Below, piece after piece: positions 45,798 through 53,014 of a DNA stretch of 64,000 nucleotides. Each line of letters opens with the position of its first letter. Position 1 is the first letter of the stretch. The DNA is from Myxococcota bacterium (GTDB lineage Bacteria; Myxococcota_A; UBA796; JAFGLY01): contig JAJRWT010000039.1 of NCBI GenBank assembly GCA_024276675.1, forward strand, positions 43,811 to 107,810, given 5' to 3'. A program made the translations under genes and the position numbers. Below the pieces are notes generated by a model. That model did no database searches. It worked only from the letters and a program-made list of their open reading frames with translations, and was not told where the DNA came from.

Positions 45798-46432
45798 GCC
45801 TGCTGATCCAGATTCTGCTGGCATTCCTGCTGGCACTGCTGGGACTGCTCCTGGCCGTGATCCTGCTGCCAGCACGGTTCAAGGCCCGTGGTGTCCTGGA
45901 CGAGGAGCGGGTTGCCGGTTTCGCGGAGCTGGTCTGGGGGTGGGGGCTGGTCTCGTTGCGGGTCTCTTCCCCTGGCGTGGAAGCGACGATCCTGGGCTTC
46001 GCCCTGCCTCGCTCCCTGCTGCGGGGCAGACGGAAGAAAACCAGAAAGAAGAAAAAGCCCTGGGGCAAGGGCAGATCTTCACGCTGGCTATGGAACTCTC
46101 GTCGCGTCTTGTTCCGGGCGGTCGCCCGGCTGCTGGCCACCCTTCACCTGCGCGGGAGCCTGTCCGGGTTGGTGGGTACCGGTGATCCCGCCCAGGCATT
46201 CTGGCTGGACCAGGTGCTCTCCTGGCTGGACGAGCATCTGCCGGGAATCCACCTGAACCTGGGAGTGGACTTCATCGAGCCCCGTTTCGAGATCGAGGGA
46301 GACCTGGAGGCCCGACTCTGGCCCGTGGAAACCCTGTTCGCAGCCATGTTGCTGCTCCTGGACCGTGAAACGAGATCCGCCATTCAGGCTGCTCCCCGAG
46401 CACGCTCGTCACCAGCTCCCGACAACACCTGA
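45794..46432 (+). CDS. DUF2953 membrane protein (YtfI-like)
   Basis: 212 residues from GTG 45794, overlapping the previous stop (GTGA) and preceded by GGAGG. An N-terminal membrane helix (LLIQILLAFLLALLGLLLAVILL) is followed by a basic cluster (RGRRKKTRKKKKPWGKGR). The core (LHLRGSLSGLVGTGDPAQAFWL, HLNLGVDFIEPRFEIEGDLEARL) matches the DUF2953 pattern with its GTGDPA motif. In Bacillus ytfI (DUF2953) sits next to ytfJ (GerW family), and here too GerW genes follow. Probably a membrane partner of GerW proteins. Confidence 0.8.
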   Translation: MSLLIQILLAFLLALLGLLLAVILLPARFKARGVLDEERVAGFAELVWGWGLVSLRVSSPGVEATILGFALPRSLLRGRRKKTRKKKKPWGKGRSSRWLWNSRRVLFRAVARLLATLHLRGSLSGLVGTGDPAQAFWLDQVLSWLDEHLPGIHLNLGVDFIEPRFEIEGDLEARLWPVETLFAAMLLLLDRETRSAIQAAPRARSSPAPDNT

Positions 46433-46464
46433 TGTGACAACAGCAACCAACAAAAGGAGAAGAA

Positions 46465-46758
46465 ATGGAATCCATCAAAGAGATGTTCGACAAACTCAGC
46501 CAGCGCCTGGAGGCCCTGGCCCGCAAGAATGCGGTCGTGTCACCACCCATATCGGTAGGCGACCGGCACGTGGTTCCCCTCTGCGAGCTGTCCCTTGGCT
46601 TTGGCGGTGGCGGCGGTGTGGGTGAGCACGCCGGTGAAGACAGCGACAAGGGCAAGGGCAGGGGCTCCGGAGGCGGTGCCGGAGGCGGCGCCAGGATCAC
46701 GCCGGTGGCCGTCCTGGTGGTGGACGGGGGCAAGGTCCGTGTCCAGGTCCTCGCTTGA
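46465..46758 (+). CDS. GerW (YtfJ) family protein, copy 1
   Basis: 97 residues, ATG 46465 after AAAAGGAGAAG. Pattern of GerW/spore YtfJ: IKEMFDKLSQRLEALARKNAVVS, SVGDRHVVPLCELSLGFGGGGG, a Gly/Lys/Ser-rich loop, GGARITPVAVLVVDGGKVRVQVL. In Bacillus GerW is a spore cortex-related protein needed for germination. The organism is no Firmicute, so the role here is open; envelope stress under the ECF sigma is plausible. Shorter than its neighbour, as it lacks the C-terminal helix. Confidence 0.85.
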   Translation: MESIKEMFDKLSQRLEALARKNAVVSPPISVGDRHVVPLCELSLGFGGGGGVGEHAGEDSDKGKGRGSGGGAGGGARITPVAVLVVDGGKVRVQVLA

Positions 46759-46814
46759 AACCGGCAGCAACATAGTAAAACCAGCGAGCAACGCTTGAAG
46801 ACAAGAGGCATGAT

Positions 46815-47207
46815 ATGGAAGAAGTACTTCAGTTCGTGGACATGATCAGCGACAAGCTGGCCACCAACGCCAGCAGCGATCTCGTGGTGGGCGATCCCAT
46901 CCAACTGGGAGACGTGACGGTCGTGCCCCTGTGCCGGTTGGCCATTGGCATGGGCGGTGGCGGCGGCCAGGGAGAGGGTTTCCATCACCACGGGAAAAAG
47001 GCTCACGGTGGCAAGGGCAAGGGTCGGAGCATGGGAACCGGCGGCCACGCCAAGGTGCGTCCGGTGGCCGTGGCGGTCTTCTCCGCCGACGGCGTGGAGG
47101 TCATCCCAATCCCCGACAAGAAGACTCCCATCGAGAAGCTCATGGAAAAGGTCCCCGAGATGGTGGAGCGTTTCCAGGAGGCGCATGGATGCAAGGGACA
47201 GGGCTAG
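46815..47207 (+). CDS. GerW (YtfJ) family protein, copy 2
   Basis: 130 residues, ATG 46815. Same layout: VLQFVDMISDKLATNASSDLVVGD, LGDVTVVPLCRLAIGMGGGGG, a His/Gly/Lys loop (FHHHGKKAHGGKGKGR), HAKVRPVAVAVFSADGVEVIP, and an added C-terminal helix (PIEKLMEKVPEMVERFQEAHG). It is a paralogue of copy 1, 56 bp apart. The His cluster could bind metal. Last gene of the ECF operon. Confidence 0.85.
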   Translation: MEEVLQFVDMISDKLATNASSDLVVGDPIQLGDVTVVPLCRLAIGMGGGGGQGEGFHHHGKKAHGGKGKGRSMGTGGHAKVRPVAVAVFSADGVEVIPIPDKKTPIEKLMEKVPEMVERFQEAHGCKGQG

Positions 47208-47308
47208 GAGCCGTCGGGAAAGCTCGGACCCGCTGCGGTGCGCCAGGCGCTACTGCGCCGGCTCGTGCCGTGGCCAGGGGCGCCCAGTTGGACGGCTCGC
47301 CCGTGTGG

Positions 47309-47452
47309 CATGGTCCGGGGATCCTAGGGCCTCATCGCTCCACCAGGTTGCGCGCTGCGCGTGAAACGGCTTCATCGGGGCATGGTCCGGGGATCCTAGG
47401 GCCTCATCGCTCCACCAGGTTGCGCGCTGCGCGTGAAACGGCTTCATCGGGG
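47309..47452. repeat. perfect 72-bp tandem duplication covering the 3' end of the HEAT gene
   Basis: Two identical 72-bp units, 47309-47380 and 47381-47452, starting CATGGTCCGGGGATCC and ending GGCTTCATCGGGG. The second unit contains the last codons of the HEAT-repeat gene and its stop; the first is a spare copy of that end downstream of the stop. Perfect identity indicates a recent event. Confidence 0.95.
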
Positions 47453-48330
47453 TCTTCCACGAGAGCCTCCAACTCGGGCTGTGCCAACAGGCGCTCCCGG
47501 TCGATACGTTTGAGAGCCTGGAAAGCGCGCAGTCGAAGATCGGCAGACGATTCCCGCAGGCAGAGGGTCAGGGGAGCCCATGCCTCTTCCACCCGGTGCC
47601 AGCCCAGCGACCTGGCGGCCATGGCACGGACGGCGGGATCTGGATCTTGCAGCAGCATGATGAGCGATGGCGCGAGCTGGACAGGATCCTTCCTCCAACC
47701 CGCGACCCTGGCCGCTTCGGCGCGCAGCTCCGGCTCCGGATCCGCCATGGCCAACAGCAACGTCGCGTCTGCAAACGGAGCGGCAGCCGTCTTCATGGCC
47801 GCGACGATGGCCAGCTTCAGCTCTTGCTCTTCCACGGCGGTGAAGAGTTCCGCGAGAGCCTGGCTCCAGTCGGCTCTGCTGCGCGACAGCACTTCCAGCA
47901 GGGCCAGTCGCGTAGGGATGTCGTCGTCTCCATGAAGGAACCTGTCCAGCACCACCGTGGCGGCCCCTGGTTCCAGCATCATTTCGTCGGTGAAACGGGC
48001 AAAGCCAGCCCTGGTGGGCACGGGTTCCAATGCGAACACCTGTTCATAGAGTGGCCCGGATCCACCGAGAATGTCCAGCACCCTGGCCTGGTGCCTGACG
48101 CGCCAGTTGGAGGACTGCAGGGCGAGGCGGAGTTCTTCATCGCTGAAACGAGTGTTGTAGTCGTCCAGAGCCCGCTGGTAGTCGGCCCCCAGGAGGCTCA
48201 GCTCCAGCAGATCCTGCTCCGGCGGGCTGGCTGCCGCCAGTACTCCGCCCCGTGGGATGAGGCAGCAGAACAGCGCCATGGCGGCGAGCCCGGCAAGGGA
48301 AGGGTGAAGGCTTTTTCCAGAAAGGTACAT
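47404..48330 (-). CDS. exported HEAT-repeat protein
   Basis: 308 residues from ATG 48330 after GGAGGA, overlapping the peptidylarginine deiminase stop by one base (TGATG). Signal peptide (LAGLAAMALFCCLIPRGGVLA). The mature part is alpha-helical HEAT-like repeats: LRLALQSSNWRVRHQARVLDIL, ALLEVLSRSRADWSQALAELF, ELRAEAARVAGWRKDPVQLAP, DPDPAVRAMAARSLGWHRVEEA, SADLRLRAFQALKRIDRERL, DPDEAVSRAARNLVER. HEAT arrays bind proteins. Coupled to the deiminase gene, it may be that enzyme's partner, inhibitor or substrate. Confidence 0.8.
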   Translation of the reverse strand: MYLSGKSLHPSLAGLAAMALFCCLIPRGGVLAAASPPEQDLLELSLLGADYQRALDDYNTRFSDEELRLALQSSNWRVRHQARVLDILGGSGPLYEQVFALEPVPTRAGFARFTDEMMLEPGAATVVLDRFLHGDDDIPTRLALLEVLSRSRADWSQALAELFTAVEEQELKLAIVAAMKTAAAPFADATLLLAMADPEPELRAEAARVAGWRKDPVQLAPSLIMLLQDPDPAVRAMAARSLGWHRVEEAWAPLTLCLRESSADLRLRAFQALKRIDRERLLAQPELEALVEDPDEAVSRAARNLVER

Positions 48331-50054
48331 CAGTCCTCCAGCAGGTCCAGGGCCGAACTCCACCATTCACCGAGGGGCGTGCGGAGAGTGTTGCTGCCGC
48401 AGTGAACTTCGCCCAGGCCCATGTGGTAGACGTTCCAGTCGTCGATGAAGTGCAGCTCCAGGCTCGAAGGCATGGTGGAGCCCATGTAGGCGATGAGCGG
48501 GTCGGAGGATTGGTCGGACACATCGCTCCTCATGAAGGGATCGGCGATGAAAAGATGGGTGCTGCCCTCGATGGTCTCGACCGCCAGGTTCACCATCCCC
48601 GGGATCATTGCCGCCACGAATGGGCCGCAGTAGGAGACTTCTTCGAATATGGACGGGACCAGGATTATCTCGTCGTCAGAGATATTCAGCTCCTCTTTGA
48701 GCTGCTCGGTCAAAGGATCCAGGTGCTCGCTCTGCAAGTCCTCGTTGAGGGCTCTCAATGAGCTGTCGGCCAGGATCTCACCCACCGTGTCGTAGCCATG
48801 ACCGGTCCGATACTTGGGTAGACTGGTGGACCTGTCCATGGATTCCAGGATCTCGTAGGCCGAAGGCACGTCCGCAAGCAGCATCCTGAAGCCCTGGGGT
48901 GCTTCCGGATCCGGGACGAAAGCCACGAACTCGTCTACGTGGCCCACGCAGAGCCAGGTCGTGTCCAACCTGAAAGGGTCTTGGACCTTCTGGTCTGCCA
49001 GGAAATCCAGGAGTTCCTGCACCGGGTGGTAGTCGTCGGAGCCGCCGTAGTAGATCCGCCCGAAGGGATAATAGACCCCATCCACGGTCACCGGCGGTGA
49101 AGCGTCCAGGTTGCCGAAAGAGTCCAGCGAGTTGCTGGGGCCAGAGCCCCAGGTCATGACCGCGACGTCCGGACCCTCAAGCTCGATCTCCGGGAAAGGG
49201 TCCAGCCCCCTGTCGCGTATGGAGTCGATGACCACGTCAATCCGCTGCTCCCCGTTGGTCACGGTGGCGAACTCGAACTCGTCCTGGATCCACACGTCCC
49301 AGCCGTAGAAATTGCCATTGACGCCGTAGTAGTGATCTTTCCCGAGCCCATCCAGGAAGCTGTCGGTGAAGTCCTGGTTGGAACTGCCCAACTCCACTAC
49401 GAATGCCTGCTCCGTGTCCTGCAGGTGGTGGTTCAGGATCAGCGGGGCGGTGAGCAGGCCAAAGCTCGTGGAATCCAGTACATCCCCCTCGGAATCGACC
49501 TTCAGCAAGGTGATACTGCCTTCCACCAGGAAATAGGCGCTCTCGACCTGGAAGAGCTGGTCCGAGTCGCCGGCGGACAGCTCCACGCTCTCGATGGTGC
49601 CGGAGAGGCTGTCCCCCAGGATTACGGAACCGCCGTTCCAGACACGAAGATCCGAGATGTCGCCTTCCAGCAGGAGTTCCAGGTGCTCGCCCTCCTCCAG
49701 GCTTGAAAAGAGCGACGCCTCCACGGCGAAGGCAGCGAGATCGTTCTCCGAATCCAGGCTGCGTGCGTCCCAGTCCGCCGTCCAGTCGTCGTTGTCGTCG
49801 TCTACGTTGGGGACGAGGTAGATGTCGGGGTACTCGGGTAGCTGGAAGACGGGGTTCCCGGAATCCCCGGGGGGAGCCGTGTCCGGCGGAGCGCCTGACT
49901 CTTCGCTCTGGCCATCGCCCGTCTCCTGGGCGGGTTGGCCGGTGGCTCCGGTCTCGGACACCTGGGCGGTGTCATCCTTGCCATCGCCACAGCCAGCGGA
50001 CAAGAGAGCCATGGCAAGCGGCAGGACCCCGATCACACTGTTCCTGTTGATCAA
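48330..50054 (-). CDS. peptidylarginine deiminase (PAD) lipoprotein, vertebrate-type
   Basis: 574 residues from TTG 50054, preceded by GGGAGGAG; the frame to 50165 has no signal peptide. Signal VIGVLPLAMALLSAGC, lipobox SAGC (Cys22), acidic linker to ~75. The domain matches the protein-arginine deiminase fold (PAD_C) with the catalytic set spaced as in animal PADs: VWIQDEF (Asp258), VGHVDEF (His372, Asp374), GEVHCGSN (Cys552). Also seen are GSGPSNSLDSFGNL and FGRIYYGG. It should convert protein arginine to citrulline at the cell surface, possibly with calcium. Animal-like PADs are uncommon in bacteria and are usually calcium-dependent. Coupled to a HEAT-repeat gene. Confidence 0.88.
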   Translation of the reverse strand: MINRNSVIGVLPLAMALLSAGCGDGKDDTAQVSETGATGQPAQETGDGQSEESGAPPDTAPPGDSGNPVFQLPEYPDIYLVPNVDDDNDDWTADWDARSLDSENDLAAFAVEASLFSSLEEGEHLELLLEGDISDLRVWNGGSVILGDSLSGTIESVELSAGDSDQLFQVESAYFLVEGSITLLKVDSEGDVLDSTSFGLLTAPLILNHHLQDTEQAFVVELGSSNQDFTDSFLDGLGKDHYYGVNGNFYGWDVWIQDEFEFATVTNGEQRIDVVIDSIRDRGLDPFPEIELEGPDVAVMTWGSGPSNSLDSFGNLDASPPVTVDGVYYPFGRIYYGGSDDYHPVQELLDFLADQKVQDPFRLDTTWLCVGHVDEFVAFVPDPEAPQGFRMLLADVPSAYEILESMDRSTSLPKYRTGHGYDTVGEILADSSLRALNEDLQSEHLDPLTEQLKEELNISDDEIILVPSIFEEVSYCGPFVAAMIPGMVNLAVETIEGSTHLFIADPFMRSDVSDQSSDPLIAYMGSTMPSSLELHFIDDWNVYHMGLGEVHCGSNTLRTPLGEWWSSALDLLED

Positions 50055-50349
50055 CAGCTCCTCCCTTCGTCTTCTCGATCCTTTGCAGTACCTCGCAATC
50101 CTGGCAGCATCCTGCGCCCGCAGCGTCACAGAAAAAACCAATGAGGCGCCTCCTGGCCCTGCCATCGCCGGCGGAGCCCAGGGATGAAGGAGAGTAGCAC
50201 ATCACGGGCCGGGTAGGCACAAGAGTGAAACGAAAACATGGCATCGACATGACGAAAATGCTCCCGCCTCTCAGCCTTCCTTTGCCCCGCCTGGCAGCCG
50301 CCAGCCTGAGTTCCCCCCTCGCTGCCCGCGCCAACCCACCGGGAGACGC

Positions 50350-50529
50350 ATGGCCCTGCTCTACAACGACCCCGGAGCGGGCGTTGTGACCAGTCGTGGC
50401 GACGTTTACTACGTGGTGACCGAGCACGACGTGTACAGAATGGACCTGGAGTCCGGCGAAGGGAGCTTTTTTCGGGTGGGAACCATCGAGTTTCCAGGCC
50501 GAACAGCCGAGCTGGGACCTGGATCATGA
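50350..50529 (+). other. 59-residue open frame, likely gene remnant
   Basis: ATG 50350 to TGA 50527-50529. MALLYNDPGAGVVTSRGDVY then YVVTEHDVYRMDLESGEG reads like part of a beta-propeller or secreted protein, with good third-position GC. No clear ribosome site (GGGAGACGC lies just before). Either a small protein or the end of a lost gene. Confidence 0.4.
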
Positions 50530-50927
50530 GGTCATCACGCACCGGATCGGTGTCGAGGCGGGCGCCTTCCCAATGTTGACCGAGGAATGCCTCCGGAGTT
50601 CCAAAATCAATGGGTAGGTCTTCGACACCAACACGGATTATCTTCGCGACCGGGCCGGGCGCGACGAGGGCTCCAGCATTCGATAGGTACGATTGACGCG
50701 CTCGCCCTTCCGTACCGGGTGACCAGCACGGCCCCGACCTGCTCAACGGACCGTAGGCACCACGCAAAACTGGCTTTCGCAGCGGCGGCGTTGCAGTGCT
50801 GCCGGATGGACGAGCACCTGGTAGATGCCGCGACTGTGTGGACAGGGCCCAAGTCACTTCCCAGCCCCGCAGCAGGTAGATGCCGCGTCATTACGGCTCC
50901 TGTCGAGGAAAGTCGGTACTGACTGTT
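50530..50927. other. gene-free stretch at the island border
   Basis: No reliable gene. Short protein-like bits (VFDTNTDYLRDRAG) are interrupted by stops. The 13-mer GGTAGATGCCGCG occurs twice, near 50819 and 50873. This is where the style of coding changes from chromosomal lipoprotein genes to the island operon, so it may be an old insertion border; no att site or tRNA was found. Confidence 0.4.
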
Positions 50928-51827
50928 TCACTTCACGTTGACGCCAGAGTTCGCCAGGATGACCCACCTGTAGTCATCATCGCACTCGCCGCAGGGCACA
51001 AACCAGGCGTCAGACTGAATGGTTTCTTTCTTCCACGCCAAGACCTCGGCCCAGCGGGTCGATCCGACATGACCAAGGCGACTCTGCTCCTTTGGATCGT
51101 TGGAGCAGGCCAGGATGGTCCCCTGAGCCGTCACCATCGTCACTGCGGCGAAGATCCCGCACCCATCGTCGGGCCGCCCGTTCCGGCGACGCCGTAGCTC
51201 GCCGCCCCGGCTGTGCACGCGGCGGAGAAACAGGTCGAACCCCAGCTCACCAGCCAGCCTACCCACTCTATCCTCGTAGCTTCGGTAGTCATCCCCAAGC
51301 ACGGCGTTGATCTGACAACGAACTCCAGGTCGACACGATGCGGCGAGCCCAGTCAAGTTGGCGAGCAAACGTTCTGATCGTGGTCGGGACAAAGCCAGAT
51401 CTCGCAGGGTGATCTGGAACTGGGCAATCCCTGCCTCTTGGAGCGCATCCACGAGCTTCGGGGTGAGAAGCAAGCCGTTCGTGATGACACACGAAGAGAT
51501 TCCACGGTTCTTGAGGCGGGCGACGAACTGCGGAAGGTCGGGGTTCAACAACGGCTCGCCCAGCCCTGCGAACATGACCACGGCGTCATCGGGTAGAAAA
51601 CTCTCGACGGCTGCGAAGGTCTCTGCTGTCATGTTCTCCTCGGTACGGGCCAGGGAAGTTCGTGGACAGAAGGGGCAGCGATCATTGCACAGCGTGGAGG
51701 CCTCTATGTCGAACAGCGGGGCAGCGTTCACAAGGCCAAGGGCCGCCTCCCTTCGTCGACTGGTGCTCCACCGTGCGACCCACTCGATGTCCTGTAGCGT
51801 TCGTTGGATCCGTTCGCTCAAGTTCAC
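50928..51827 (-). CDS. radical SAM enzyme with C-terminal Cys cluster
   Basis: 299 residues; ATG 51827 overlaps the upstream stop (ATGA). Radical SAM motif CNDRCPFC (~47-54), GLGEPLLNPDLPQF, VITNGLLLT, FQITLRDL. C-terminal Cys (GCGIFAAVTMVTAQGTILAC and PCGECDDDYRW) look like a short SPASM/twitch auxiliary Fe-S site. Last gene of the island operon. It is less like the other two radical SAM domains than they are to each other. Reaction unknown; candidates are C-C or C-S bond formation or sugar/peptide epimerisation. Confidence 0.85.
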   Translation of the reverse strand: MNLSERIQRTLQDIEWVARWSTSRRREAALGLVNAAPLFDIEASTLCNDRCPFCPRTSLARTEENMTAETFAAVESFLPDDAVVMFAGLGEPLLNPDLPQFVARLKNRGISSCVITNGLLLTPKLVDALQEAGIAQFQITLRDLALSRPRSERLLANLTGLAASCRPGVRCQINAVLGDDYRSYEDRVGRLAGELGFDLFLRRVHSRGGELRRRRNGRPDDGCGIFAAVTMVTAQGTILACSNDPKEQSRLGHVGSTRWAEVLAWKKETIQSDAWFVPCGECDDDYRWVILANSGVNVK

Positions 51828-53014
51828 TCCAACCCCGGCCTTCTGCCACGGAGATCAAAGGGTTTCATGCGACCACTCCAACGCACTCCAGATGAATGCT
51901 CGTGCCTGCCTGCGCCCGGCAGATAGCTATGCAGAAAGCTCAGCGAGTCGTAGGGCACAGGCTCGTGCTCGCGCTGCTTCTCGTAGTTCATGCCGCAATC
52001 AGCGCAGATCCAGCCGGGCGCGCCTGCAGCAAAGGCGGCGCGGATCCTGCGGTAAAGCGGACCGTTCCAAATCTCTGTGAAGGAAGTCGATACGATGTTG
52101 CCCGCCAGCTCCCCACCGTGTGAATGGCAGGGGACAACAGCCCCGTCGAAGTCGATCCATGATTCGTGCCATGGCAGATGACACACGCTTGGAAGCAGGT
52201 TCATCGGCGCGCCGGGAGAAAGCGCCGGCTCGGCGAGCTGCAGGTGGACTCCGAGTTCCTGGCCGACCGCAATGGCATCCCGGAGCACGGCTTCATAGGC
52301 GTCCAGCTCCGGCATCAGCGACTCCTCGTCGCAGCTAGTGGAGAACGAGAAGAGGTGGTAGGCCTTGATCAGGTCGACCCCCAGCTCCGCGCCCAGGTGA
52401 ACCAGCGCAGGGAGTTCCTTGAAGTTGCCGCGCATCAGGGTCATCTGTAGGGCCACCACAGGACGTCGGACCTTCACCCGTCGCAATCGCTCCACCAGAG
52501 CGCGGACCCTGCCGCAGACGGTTCGGAAGTCCGCACCACGTCGGTACCGCTGGAAGGTCGGCTCGGTCGCGCCGTCGAAGGACACCTTGATGTCCCTGGC
52601 AATGGGCGCGATCCACTCCAGACGCTCGGATGTGAGCAGCGTGCCGTTGGTCGTGAGATCCAACAGCACACCCTCCTCGTCCATCCGGCGGCATAGCTCC
52701 CGAAAGTGCGGCCAGCAGAGTGGCTCACCCAGGTTGGTTGGGTGCAGCTCGATGAGTCGAGGGAAGAGCTTCGCTGCGATGCGCTCCATGAGCCCCCAAG
52801 ACATCTGCGACGCCCCCTGCGGCCGCGGGAGCTGGCAGTGTGGACACTTCAGATTGCACCTGTCGGTGGTCTGGACGATGAGCTTCGCCGGCTGCGCATT
52901 GACCGTCTCCGAACGCTCGGCATAGGCTTCGCAGGCCTGCCGGTAACTTTCGAGCTTCCCGGGCGTACAGGGGTGGGCCGGGTCCAGGGCGTCAGGGTCG
53001 ATGTAAGGATCCAT
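51824..53014 (-). CDS. radical SAM/SPASM enzyme
   Basis: 396 residues from ATG 53014; its start lies 23 bp inside the carbamoyltransferase gene. A ~45-residue N-terminal helix region is followed by CNLKCPHC (~53-60), PTNLGEPLCWPHF, LDLTTNGTLLT, DIKVSFDGAT, LGVDLIKAYHLFSF. SPASM-type Cys follow: PSVCHLPWHESWIDFDGAVVP then CHSHGG, IWNGPLYRRI, WICADCGMNY. It is a paralogue of the radical SAM half of the fusion at 57745-60339 (shared TTNGT, DIK-S-GAT, LGVD--K--HL). Presumed target: peptide or sugar intermediate of the cluster. Confidence 0.88.
   Translation of the reverse strand: MDPYIDPDALDPAHPCTPGKLESYRQACEAYAERSETVNAQPAKLIVQTTDRCNLKCPHCQLPRPQGASQMSWGLMERIAAKLFPRLIELHPTNLGEPLCWPHFRELCRRMDEEGVLLDLTTNGTLLTSERLEWIAPIARDIKVSFDGATEPTFQRYRRGADFRTVCGRVRALVERLRRVKVRRPVVALQMTLMRGNFKELPALVHLGAELGVDLIKAYHLFSFSTSCDEESLMPELDAYEAVLRDAIAVGQELGVHLQLAEPALSPGAPMNLLPSVCHLPWHESWIDFDGAVVPCHSHGGELAGNIVSTSFTEIWNGPLYRRIRAAFAAGAPGWICADCGMNYEKQREHEPVPYDSLSFLHSYLPGAGRHEHSSGVRWSGRMKPFDLRGRRPGLE

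Noticed and set aside
50126..50857. 243-codon minus-strand open frame before the island
   Set aside because: It is Arg/Pro/Ser-rich, without domain or ribosome site, and covers the small plus-strand frame at 50350.
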